Assembly (NCBI GenBank): GCA_025267735.1
Contig: CM046307.1
Location: forward strand, 53,811,395 to 53,875,394
Source of the DNA: Mactra quadrangularis
Taxonomy: Eukaryota; Mollusca; Bivalvia; Venerida; Mactridae
Direction of reading: 5' to 3'
Length of the DNA stretch: 64,000 nucleotides
Positions 24,176-36,000 of the stretch are shown here, one piece after another. Below the pieces are notes generated by a model. It did not search any database, was not told the DNA's origin, and worked only from the letters and a program-made list of their open reading frames with translations. Position numbers and translations under genes: made by a program. Every line of letters starts with the position of its first letter. Within the stretch, counting starts at the first letter, position 1.

Positions 24176-24283
24176 GGGGTCTCAAAATCAACAGGGAACC
24201 TCCTCCACCCAAGGGCTATCCACACATAAAATTTGAGGAACCTAGGTACATCCTTTCTTGAGTTATCATCCGGACAAGCAATT

Positions 24284-24338
24284 GTCCACGGACGGACAGA
24301 CGGACAGACGGACGGACGGACAGACGGACAGACGGACA
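24284..24338 (+). repeat. (ACGG/ACAG)n tetranucleotide tract
   Basis: Alternating GACGGACAGACGGAC units at the right end of the pearl-like element. Confidence 0.9.
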
Positions 24339-24560
24339 ACATCGTAACATAATACGACCGTTTTTTCAAAACGGGCGTATAAAAAGGAACTGTATAAGAA
24401 TAAATACAAAGACAATACTGCTATCTTTAATGTTTATTCAAATAAGTTATTATTGTACATGTACATATCATACGTCAAATTGAAGCAACAAGAAAAAAAT
24501 AATGTTAACACTAGAAATACAAACATCACACTGTTATAACCAAAGAATGCCAACACAGTA

Positions 24561-24624
24561 CCATCGTACCCAGAGGCTATCAACCTGGTATCAAGACTCT
24601 TGATAACCTCTGGGTACGATAATG
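24561..24624. mobile_element. Palindromic hairpin element, copy 3
   Basis: Arms ATCGTACCCAGAGGCTATCA and TGATAACCTCTGGGTACGAT around a short spacer; the right border ends AATG as in other copies. Confidence 0.8.
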
Positions 24625-24762
24625 ATACAGTCCTGAACCAAAGAAGACTCTAATATCACAGTAAACATTGAAATGTTCCTGATGGCTCATCATGTCTGAG
24701 ATGACTTCCTTTGATTAAAAAAATATATCATAGAGCATAAATTCATGTTATAACAAACCAGA

Positions 24763-25006
24763 GGTGCTTTTCACAAAAACTCTAACGATAAAAATCATAG
24801 TAAGTCAAAAGCAAGATACATTAATAATTAATACAGTCATTTTTATCTAATCAATTCCAAATATTATTGAATTATGTAAAATAGTTTATACATTTTGAAT
24901 ATCATATCATAGTTGTGTTTATTATCCATCTCACTTTGAACTGCAAAACTTATATAATTGACTTACAATAACTTTTTTTCGTAAGAAATTTTGTGTAAAG
25001 GTGTAC
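24763..25006 (-). mobile_element. Hairpin-ended MITE (ATCTTACGATAA family), copy 2
   Basis: GTGCTTTTCACAAAAACTC at left and TTTTGTGTAAAGGTGTAC at right are inverted. The interior is the reverse complement of the other two copies (TCAATTCCAAATATTATTGA, TTTATTATCCATCTCACTTT). End hairpins are present but more worn. Confidence 0.75.
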
Positions 25007-25009
25007 AGT

Positions 25010-26001
25010 ATTTTACATGTAAGATTTGAAACAAGTTTTGACCATTTAATATATACAAACATATTTTACACTAACATATTGTTAAATTTTACATAAAAAT
25101 CAGTGGCACATACATAAAGTCTGCCCATCTAAATTTTGTTTTTTTTAATCATGAGTACAGAAGTACTTAAGAGAATATTTAAATCAGTGGAGTAAATGTA
25201 TGCACCACTGACAGTTTAATGAAATTAAACGATACTAGTTTCACAAGACATATGTCTCTTGCGAACTTTTTATCTAGGCCAACGAGAATCAACAAGTAGC
25301 TTCTTGTACATACAAGTTTATGATTATTTACAAGAATAAATATATAATAATTTCTCACATTCTATTTACATTTGATACAATAAATAATTTTTTGCTCAGC
25401 AAAATTGTAAAAAGTAACTTTACATTGAAAATGATAAAAAATCAAAGCATTTCGTTGAAATATTATAATTTTAGCACATTACGCAGGTATGAATTAGGAG
25501 TAAAATAATTATAATTATAATAAATAAAAAAAACAAGAAAAAGAAAATAGGCCAGATTATTGACCATCTGTTCCAAGTATTGAAAGAATACAGTTCTTCA
25601 AGTAAGTTAGTTGTTTCTTCAACTACTGGAGACTTTAGGGGAAGACTGGGGTTGCCCACATGCATTATTTCATCAAATCAAGGTATTAAGTTTGTTTTTG
25701 GATTTTTTTCATTAATTTTTGTAATTTGAGAAGGAAATTAACCCAATTATGAAAAAGGCTCAATTAGAATGAAGAATGAAAATACAATATCTGAATTTTT
25801 GTCAGCATCTTTTTTGTAGTAAATTGACATTAAAATTGTAAATGAGACAATAAGAAGCTCATTAGTTGGAACATAATATCTGTTATTCAGATTTATAATA
25901 ACAAAAGGCACGCGACAAAATAACAATTTTTTTATCACCTGAAAAAAGTTCATATTTCATGGACAAAAACTGACACTAATTTCAATAATCAGGAATTCCT
26001 T
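25010..26001. other. Unassigned AT-rich DNA
   Basis: No gene supported. Confidence 0.35.
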
Positions 26002-26097
26002 CATTTCATGTGAGATTCATTGGAACTCGTATTAATGTAAAAACATATTCACATGTTTTTACATTAATACGAGTTCCAATGAATCTCACATGCAATG
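26002..26097. repeat. Near-perfect 96-bp hairpin
   Basis: The 37-bp arms 26010-26046 and 26053-26089 are perfectly complementary around a 6-base loop ATTCAC. Eight more bases on each side (26002-26009, 26090-26097) pair with one mismatch. If transcribed from either strand it would form a long duplex stem. No copy was noticed elsewhere in the window, and no target duplication is obvious. Confidence 0.95.
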
Positions 26098-29000
26098 AAA
26101 TCATTTCTAGAAATAATATTAGAAATTCCATGACTTTTAGACTAAGTTTCATGAACTTCAACAAATGCAGCCTGCTTAAGCCAGTTATAGACAGTGATGA
26201 CCAAGAAAATTAAAAAAAGCACTTCGTTACAAATCCCTGTTATATAGAATCCCTGGTTAAATCCATTTGATTTAGATGGTCCTAATAGTGAAATTTTACT
26301 TTGCTTGTTAATAAATCAAATATAGTTGCTCCCTGAGGAATTTAAACTTAAACATTAATTATTATTGCTGTAAACATTTGTTATATAAGCTTAAATGTAA
26401 TGTCATGGAAAGGTCCATTTGCAAGAACATATTCTGGAATCGATGGAAAACAAAATTTATGTAATAAAAACCCACCAATGTTTAACAAATCACACAAATA
26501 ACATTTAGAAAGCTATTTGTTCATGATATGGCAACATAAACATATAAAATGCTAATAACAGATTATTTTCATTTAAAGAAGGGATGAATTACGATGAAAA
26601 TAAGTATTTTATATCATAACATTATACTACTGGAAAAATGTTCTGCCTTTTGTTTTTAAGTTAAACTCCGATAGAAAATATTTTTCTTACTTTATAATAC
26701 ATCAAATGAGACAGACATTTAAGACATTTAATATGGACATTGCAGAATGTAATTGATAAGATTTACATGTGACCAGCACATTTAACTTAATATAAGATTA
26801 ATATAAGAACAAAACTATTACTAATTAAACTAAAATCAAGTAAGAAAATAAATAGAATAAACCATTCATAGTATATGTATATTACAAACTCATTTCTTAC
26901 ATAAATAACTTAAAACTAAACAAAAAGCTTATATACATGTATATGATCCAGGTTCAACTGATACTGATGGTGGGTCGTCGTGATTGGGCCACCTAGCAGA
27001 AGAAATTATAGTTAGAAATGAATACCTTGTTTAAGATAAAGTAATACATAAACTTACAAAGAACTAATATCTTATAAAATACTTTTTTAATGGAACCATC
27101 CACACAACTGTCAGTCATAATCTGAATCACTCTATAAAATCCTATATAAATGAAAGTTAACATAATTGCAAAAAGCACAATGAAAAAACCCCATAGTGTT
27201 AAAAAGTGTCATTACCTAGCACTTATACTGACATTTTGGACCATGATACTAGGTGCCTGAATGGTCTCTGAAGAGAGGTTCAAATTTCCTTCTGGTTCAT
27301 TAATAGAAATGACTGACTTAATTAACACCAGGAAGGTTTTTTAAAACATAATAAAATATATTATAAACATTGATCCTAAGTATAAAGCTATTAAACTTAA
27401 GTGCCCTAAACAAGTGGATTGAGGTTTCAAATGTACTTGTAATTTTAAATAAGGCAAAAGTCAAATAATCTTTAGATTGCTCACAGTTTCCTGACCCCAT
27501 TTAGCATTTCAAGTCATTTGATAAATAATTAAATTTTCCAAGAATGTAGATCAATTTTGGTTTACAGATTGCTTGTACTTGGGTATTTTTACAAACAAAA
27601 GTCGGAATTCCTTAAAGTTAATTTTAGTCAGTAAGCTTCAGGGATTCTAGTTGGGAAACAGAGATTAAACAGTGAATACAATTAACTATCAGGCCTAATA
27701 ACCACATTATGATTAAAACCACATCAGCTTTTGAATAATGGGTATTTGATAAATTAGATTCATATGATATATAATCATTATTATTGGGTCACATGACCTC
27801 CATTTTCAAATTAGAACATGATGTAGATGGTCACATGACATATCATGTGATAGGTTTCAGATCAGATCAGATGATGCTATGCTTCAGCGTCAAATATGAC
27901 CATATGACTATTCAGGTGACAGAATTAAGAATATTAACTGCTTCTTGTCAATACATGTCATATTTTAGGATGATATTTCAGCATTTGCTAAAAAATTTCA
28001 CATTTAAGGATGATAACAGCAACTTCTCAATAAAACTTCACATTCAAGGATGATTACAGCATCTTTTCAAAAAAGTTCATACATTCTCAAGAATGTGTTA
28101 ATTGTTTTATTTATATGTGCTATATATAATATACAACTGGTCTGTACACTGTTCTTCAGTTTTTTTACAGGACGTTTGCTGTCCACATCTGAAAATAAAT
28201 TAAACAAATTTCATTTAAGAAATAACAAACAGTTGTCTATATTTTGTTGAATAAAACATACTAAGCACTAGTTTTGAAGTGCCAAATTAAATACAAATGT
28301 ATCTCGTACATGTAATTCTTTAAGTCGTTTCCTAATGTAATCATTGTATGTTTATCATTGTTAAACACTAGAAACTGTATAGTTTTTGTGAATAAATGTA
28401 TGTTCTGTTCTGTTCTGTTTAATTAGCACATCAATACAAATGTCTATGTTTTATTCTATGACAAACTATAGAAAAAAAATTAACAACAGATTTGCAACCA
28501 GTTTTAAATGCCAACTTGGATGCAGGGTTGCCACTTGGGATGGTCCACCAAACACCATATAATAGGAATCAGGACCAAACATGTAGTTGGGCTATCAGTT
28601 AAGAATGATCACTCAGCATGACTCAGGGGATAGACCTCTAATGAATTTCAGTCTCCATTCATATCAAAAAGCCTAGAATACCCTCCTCCCAAACAAGGAA
28701 AATGAATGGAAATATTTTGCAGTCACTTGACATTTCTGATAATGTGAAAACCAAATGGGAGTGTCTAGCTAATGAAGCATTAATTAGAATCAGTCTATTT
28801 AGAGATAATATACTATAGGTACAGTCCCTAAATTATACTTAAGGAAAATCCAGGTAGTTACTTGATGGGGCTTTAAACAAGGGATGGTCCAGATTTTAAG
28901 TGGACACAGGAAACAAATAATACAATTAGTAACAATAAGTTAATTACTGTTTGAATCAGGGAAATGTAGTTTGTGTTACTAATTGAAACACTTGATATGA

Positions 29001-29640
29001 GCCTAAAAATTTGTGAACTAAAAACACATCAAGGAAGTTCAACAAGCACAAAATCAAAGTACACAATAGTAAATAAATTCAACAAGAAGGAAGTCATTAT
29101 TAACCAATCAGATTGCAGTATTTTCTGATATTTATATTTTAAACAAGTACATATCATGCAACCAGATGTCATACACCTTATACAAAGGCTTCTTATCTCA
29201 AATATTACAGATATTTCATTCAAATAACATATAACAGATCAGTTTTGATCAGGCACTCAGAATTCAAGATAAGTTTTTCTTTTATAACATGTTACAGCCT
29301 AACAGGAAAATTGGAAGCGGTATAGATATTTGGAATTCTTTTAATTTTATGCATCTGGTTGGTAGGTTTTTTTTATGTCATCCCAATGCAAACCTTGCCA
29401 CCATTTTTGGACTCATTTATTTATTTTGTCCTTGCTTACACTTTCATATAGTAATGACAGTAATATTTATTTTGTTAGACATGTGCAATGTTGCAACCTG
29501 GCATATGTCATTAAAAAAGCATATAAGTTACAATCATAAATAACATGTATGAATTACTGAAAAGTAAACATAAACTCTTATTTTTTCAAACTCTCCCTAC
29601 AGGGAGAACAATTCAAGCTGAATCTTAGCTGATAGTTGAA
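26098..29640. other. Unassigned DNA downstream of GADD45
   Basis: No gene supported. Short frames with hydrophobic translations occur (for example 26993-27178 minus) but lack usable start or splice signals. GGTCACATGAC-like words recur at 27786-27920. A (TTCTG)n stub lies at about 28400. Confidence 0.35.
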
Positions 29641-29643
29641 TTT

Positions 29644-29649
29644 TTTATT
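29644..29649 (-). promoter_or_regulatory. Candidate polyadenylation signal for GADD45
   Basis: AATAAA on the minus strand (TTTATT on plus) about 245 bases after the GADD45 stop codon. Another copy lies at 29416-29421. Either could set the 3' end. Confidence 0.4.
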
Positions 29650-29892
29650 ATAATGTATGACCTTCTGCATCCAGTAACTGACCCAGATGGCTGAATTTGA
29701 AGTTCAGTGTTGGGGGGGGACATCAGTGATTTTGCATTGTTGGTTTAGAGTTAATCACATTACTTTCAAGTTTATTGAGTGGCTAAGCACACTTAATCCT
29801 TGCCCCTGCTCATGTGGGCCCGAGTATGAAATAAAACCATTGACTTACCATTTCTATTATGATGATATAATATTAAGGTAGTATGTACAATA

Positions 29893-30087
29893 TCAATCTG
29901 GTAATGGTATCACTTCTTGATCAGCTTCTTGAAACAGATAGGAATATTTAGTCATGTGATAATCATCTTCACTCATTTCATCCATAGGAAAACCAATCAG
30001 AATACAGCTGTAGTCTAACATCCTGTCTATGTTAGAGTTAGCATCTGGTGTTGATAGGAGAGTCACCAACTTTTCCATACTGTCAAC
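29893..30087 (-). CDS. GADD45: GADD45 terminal coding exon 4
   Basis: The exon starts after the acceptor TTTCAG (complement of 30088-30093) and reads VDSMEKLVTLL to a TGA stop at 29895-29893, 64 residues. It includes DYSCILIG, matching the DLHCLLV strand of the family, and a C-terminal part ending QEVIPLPD. The frame joins exon 3 in phase 0. An internal Met at 30078 makes this look like a stand-alone ORF, but it is an exon. Confidence 0.92.
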   Translation of the reverse strand, partial: VDSMEKLVTLLSTPDANSNIDRMLDYSCILIGFPMDEMSEDDYHMTKYSYLFQEADQEVIPLPD

Positions 30088-33000
30088 CTGAAAGTATTAA
30101 CACTTTCTTCAAAAATGGGCCCATTTTTTTTCGACACAAATGTGTAAGAGAACTTTGACCAATCTAGAATTTCTGTTTGTGCAATGAAATCCTCTTTGGG
30201 TATATTGAAATGGATAAAAAATATGATACTATTGGTTATTTGTGATAAACAGGTAGTTGACTGACTATATACTCTACATATTATGGGTGACTCACTATGT
30301 TAACTGATTGTACATTTGTCGTGGTACACTCCTGGCGGCATAACTAAACAGTAAATATGACTCAATTAGCGCTCGTTTGTAATGGGTTTTCATTTTGTCA
30401 ATGAACGCCGCCATTTAAAATTTTATCAAAATTGCTGATGTTCACCTAAAAGTAAGCGAAATAGTTGGACCATTCTGAAAAGGAACGATTTAAATCCAAA
30501 CCCATGCCATTATATCAATTAAAGATTTTTTAAATTTTCGAGTCTTTCAAATTTGGCAAAATCAGGGAAGTAGCAATACATGTTTAGCTCAGGACAACAA
30601 TTACCAGGTATTGTCACTTGTGAATGAATTGCAGTTTCGGACAAACTACTTTTGATGCAAAAAATACATGTCCGTCGTACATGGTCAACATTTATACTTG
30701 AAACAAAATGAACCCAGCATACAGCTGAATATCTTTTTTAAAGACATTTCTTGTAATATTACTTTTGTTGGGTTAATTGTCAACTGCCAAAAGTGATGTT
30801 CAAACCATAGTCTCTTTAAAAATAATTGATACTTGGACTTTTAATTCCCATTTTCTTTACACCCAAAAATATCAGCAATACTGAATGTTTAAAAAGGATA
30901 CTAAGAAATTATAAGTTAATATGTTAGCAAAGCCGAATTCTAATTGTAAATAATAAAAGACAAGTGATGCTAACTCAATTGTAATTTGCTTACTAGGTGT
31001 TTCCCAAACACTAGTATAAAGAAAATTCATTTGAAGTCACGTCTGTACAATAGTATGTTCCTGATTAAACCTTCCTGCAAATGACAAGTAAGCTAATATG
31101 CTGTCTACCATTCATCAAAATAAATACAGTATAACCTCTGTAGTGTGGCTCTCTACAGAACAAATCCTCTGCACAAGAACAGCTTTTGATATTTCCCTTA
31201 AGCGCAATTTTAATTGAATCTTATCTCTGCAGGTAACAATCTCCGACAAACAACACGTTTTAGTCCCTCCTAGTGGGTGTTGTTCAAGAGAGGTTGTACT
31301 GTATTATAAAATATATAATGAGCCTCAGCTGGAGTCCAACCCTAATATGATAAGGTACGTGTATTATTATTATATTACATATAAAAATAGAAAGGACATA
31401 TTAAAATAGCTTGATTTTGCAGTAATTTATAGGAATTAACAGATTTATTCTCGACCTAATACAAAACAAATTAAAAGAAAAAAGAATTATCCTCCCTATT
31501 AATTTCATGTTTGAGGCAGAAAGAGATCTAATTCTAGAGAATTAAAAAGTTAATGTATACTCCATACACTAATTACAGGTGAATCTGATACAATGGTAAT
31601 TAGGGACTTTAGTCAGTTATTTCCCCTTGTATACTCTTCAAATAGGTAGGTCTAATTAGTTGGATTACTCGGATTTTACCCTTACTTTTCAATGTCAATT
31701 TGCCAAAATTAATCTTAGATAACATTTTTGTAAATCATTTAAATTGTTTGAAATTCAAGCTAGGTATTGTTAGGAAAAATAACTATCCAAATTTTATCAC
31801 TTCTATTAATATCTATATTAACAAGAAAGATATTAGATGAAACATTTTGTTATCCTTACATAGGAATTCAATGATAAAATCCGAGGATTCCAACTGTAAG
31901 GGCCTACTTACCAATTGGATTGCTTCAGATTTTATCAGGGAAAGATAACTGACTAAAGTCCCTAATTTAAACGACAACTCCATTGAATTCGAAGACACAT
32001 GAGCAGCAAACGGATATCTTTGTCTGAGCAACACTATGTTCTATTGCCATTTTTCCAATGTGAAAGATGTTTAAAATGTCACTTTTTACATGGGAATGAA
32101 TATAAACATTTCTGACTCCCAAATTTTGACTAAAAGCTGACAGAAAGAAAAATTTACAAGCTTAACAGATATACACTGATATTTTTTTTTAAATTAATTA
32201 ACAGGTTACTGAGGTAGGAATTTTAACTGGGTACATCAAATTGCTGTTTACCGGTATGTATGACGTCACTGACCTAGGAAGTTTTTTACCTCCACATTGA
32301 TAATACTTATTAGAAAACAAAGACGGCAGCATCCACTACATAATTATTATGAAAAACATGCCTCTCAAATCATATGTTTAAGCATCGTAAATCATCGAGA
32401 AGTCTGACCAACATTATTATTATATCATATTATAAAAGTCACATTTTCTAAGAGGTTATTATGGTGTTAGTATAAGCACGTGTTTTCAATGTCAATGTTA
32501 ACGTAACATTACAACATCACATGTTGGTAGAGCCTATATTGTTTAAAGGTAGAGGAAGTGTTATTATTAAATAGGAAAAGTCTGTTAGTCATAATGCTAG
32601 ACTTTGCATGATGATACAATTATTACGGGTGAAACAATACAGTAAAACCTGTATTGCAATCTATTGCAATAGATATCGTTTTTTGTGTATACATGTGATT
32701 ATGTGAAGTATGAATTAAAGAATCTGCATTGTCTTAATTGGATCAACATTACACACATATGAGTATTTTCAAATGATCTTTTATCCAAGTGCTTGAATTA
32801 ATTGTTTCAAATGGACTACATGTTAGACAAATGCATATGTTACGAAGATCTATGAGCAATAAGCCCGCCAGGCTAGCTCAGTTGATAGTGCATATGTCTG
32901 CTGATAGAGGAGTCTTAGTTTCAATTCCTGCATGATCAGGGCAAACTGTTGTAAAATTTGGTCAATCTCTAACCACTGATTCTAAATCATGTAAGGCAGT

Positions 33001-36000
33001 TGTCAGTCACTAATAGAAGTATTGCGCCTTGTAGCTAGTTAACATTTTCATTTGCTTCACACAATTGCAGACACTAACTTAAAAGTTACATGTATTTTAC
33101 AATCTGTGGATCTGTAGCTTTTAAGTACTGTACACCATTGTACCATCAGTCTACCGACTTTTTAGAATCTCAATCATTAAGACAACAAACAAGTATCTTT
33201 TTCCATCAAGATAATTATAAACTACCAAACAAAAAATTCTAAGACTCTTTTGTCATTTCCATACTTTATGAAGACAATAACAACAGAAATGTCACTAGAA
33301 GATTACAAATGTCAGCCATAAATTTGATATTCGAAACTGTAAGATTTTTTTCCATTGCCAGACGTAATAAATAAGATGATATTCTAAGCAGATGGTCAGG
33401 TTTGATATAAATAGTAATCCTTCAAATATCACCTTCCAGATGGTAAACAAATGTCATTTTCAACAAAAATGTAAAATCTTATACATATGATAGAGTACAT
33501 AACAGAAAATAATTTTGTATACAGCACAACGTCTCTTTAGCATTTACCCATTGGAAGGGACTAAAAAGTGTTGCTTTTCAGAGGACATTGCTCTGCAGAG
33601 GTTAATACTATCAAAAAACTGTTTTTGTGCGGAGGATTTGTCCTGAAGAGGACCAAACTGTAGAAGTACTGTATATACAAATGTAGATCTGAACATAGAT
33701 AGTATTTTTTGTTGGGTTAACATCATAGCAGCTGGCGCCGCCTTGAATCAATTTGGAACCATGCTGGCCAACAGTGGGTCAAATCATAAAGTAGGTGATT
33801 TTAGCAGAATTATACTGTTTCATAATGAGTTGGGACAAACTATATATTTAAGATATACATACCTTGACCAGATTGACTGAATTCTCCCAGCAATGTGCTT
33901 CTATCAACTTATGTTGTATATTAATCATTGTATTGGAGTCTGAAACCGTTGGTAATACACATAACATAACTTGTTCTGGACATCTGTAATGTAATTACAT
34001 ATCTTTATTGTTCATATATCATGTAAGTCTTTCAGCCAAAAACGCTTCTTATTCAGATGACTTTAAAAATTAGTACATTGTACAATAATCTCTCAGCTCT
34101 GATCATTGAAATCACCTACAGGCAGGTCATCCCTAACAGTACGCATTTACACCTGGGTGTCATGGAACAACTGTAGGTAAATTTCTTGCTCAAGGAAATT
34201 AGCAGTGTCCTTAATGGGTCTTTAACCAGGGACCTCTAAACCCCAGCATGTCCCTAGAAAGTCTTTAACCAGAGACCTTTCGAACCCCAGTGTCCTACTA
34301 CAGGACCACTACTCCAACATTGACATAAGCTTGTCTGTAGCAGCTTTTGATGACCGACATCTCTTTCCTACAGAAAAACAATTATTGCATAAACAAATAA
34401 TAAGCTAAAATCATTATAAAAAAATAGATATACAATTTAAGCAGGGTTAGTATGTTGTGAAAGCAGACGGAAACTTCACGTAGTCCCAACTCTGAGATGC
34501 TTTCTTCTATCAGAAATCAATACCAACTGTTACTAGCAAACAATCAACAATTTTCTACGTAACAGTTTTTGTATGACCATATAAGGGCATACAACTAAAG
34601 ACAATATGCAAATTTAGTATAGATATCTCATGGGCGGTAGAGAGTTCCAGACGATTTCAGCGGCAAGTTGAATGTTGTCATTTATGATGCAGATCACTTC
34701 GTAATTTGAGTGGGAGTGCAAATAGATTAACATTTAGGATTGTCCTTTTCCATAATCTCTTAGAGAAAAACTATGTTATATGTATTCGCTATCATTTCCC
34801 ATGATTTCCTGTCTACATTTATGACAGCTATTAGCCAATAGTAAAATAGTAAAAAATCCATAAATTATACAGTAGCGATATAATAAGGTGTGTCTTGCGA
34901 GACTTTGATTAAAAAAGGTCACTATTACAATTAATGTTTATTAAACCATGAACGATAACAAAAGAGCAAAGTGGGGGAGTCGGGGGAGTACTATTTGCTC
35001 AATAGATTCGGTTACAATATTAAAGTTTGTGACCTTTACATATGAGATATTTGAAATGAAAATTTAAATTACTTACTCCTCCAGTACTTCGGCACACTCA
35101 AACACTCCTAAGGTTAGCCTACCCTGGGCTAGGGCCTGTTTAAGTACTTCAACAAGGGCTTGACCTACATTTACAACTGATCTGAAATTATAAATGATAA
35201 AAAAGTTTAAGAAAAATATAAAGGGTTAAATATGAGAGGTTAAAATACATGTACAAATTATTCAAGGTGTGGAGGGCTATTATTAGAGGGGAACATTTAA
35301 AATCTCAACCAAATTGCATGCAATAATGACAATAGATCTATTATGAAAGTGCTGAAGCACTGAATTTGTTTGGGTTACAGAGATAGATGTTTTATAGGAT
35401 TATAATGTATTTTTTCTTTAGTTTCAAAGAAATTTCCTTTGTCTTTAACTCCTGATAGTCAGAAGCTAACATTCTCGTACCTTAAGGTTATCAAGATTCT
35501 CGATCTATCAAGAATCTTGATAGCCTCTGGGTATGAGAATGAAAGCTAAAAACAGGGTTTGACACCAACAATCTTCCAGGATTCCCTAAGCATCCAAAAA
35601 AAATCGGAGGAACCCAATGATTCTTAGCTGGGTATTCTGTCAGGATCCCTGAAAAAATGCCCAAAATCTTTTGTGAATATCAGTTTCTATAAATTGCTTA
35701 CTACAACTTGTGACGGCAAATTGTATCTTTTACTGGAGGAATCCCTGATGTTAATGAGAAATCTCTGAATATCTGACTAGGGTTTCCTTAGGGATATCTA
35801 GTAAAAAGAGTATAGTGTCAAATCCTGAAAAGGGGCATTCTTAGAACCATCCATTGATCCTAGCTCCACTTAGAATAGGTTATCAGTATAATTTATCAAT
35901 ATTAGTTTGTTGTAAAGTAAAATGAATGTTTCAATGTAAATTTAGAATAAACTATAATATTGAATGAATCGAATAGAAAAAAATTGAATCAAAAGAAAAA

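Larger units (their letters stand above)
21753..24382. mobile_element. Large non-autonomous, pearl-like element with core tandem repeats
   Basis: TTATACGCCCG (21753-21763) and CGGGCGTATAA (24372-24382) form perfect 11-bp inverted ends. Between them lie many ~145-bp core repeats with shared landmarks AAAATTTGGTGAACCTAGGTA, GTTATTGTCCGGACAAG and TGTGACCTTGACCTTTGACC, and near the right end an (ACGG/ACAG)n tract at 24284-24338. This layout resembles the bivalve pearl family (core repeats plus ACGG microsatellite), from memory. Minus-strand frames of 65-96 codons recur at the repeat period and are by-products. No transposase is present. Confidence 0.75.

Noticed and set aside
24284..24338. Possible CRISPR-like short repeats
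   Set aside because: Simple (ACGG/ACAG)n microsatellite; the genome is eukaryotic and there are no spacers.
22420..24369. Minus-strand frames of 65-96 codons (GQRSRSQGH-type)
   Set aside because: They recur at the period of the 145-bp core repeat of a non-autonomous element.
26993..27178. Possible transmembrane exon on the minus strand
   Set aside because: The hydrophobic stretch has an in-frame stop just upstream with no AG acceptor or ATG in between, so it cannot be spliced or started.
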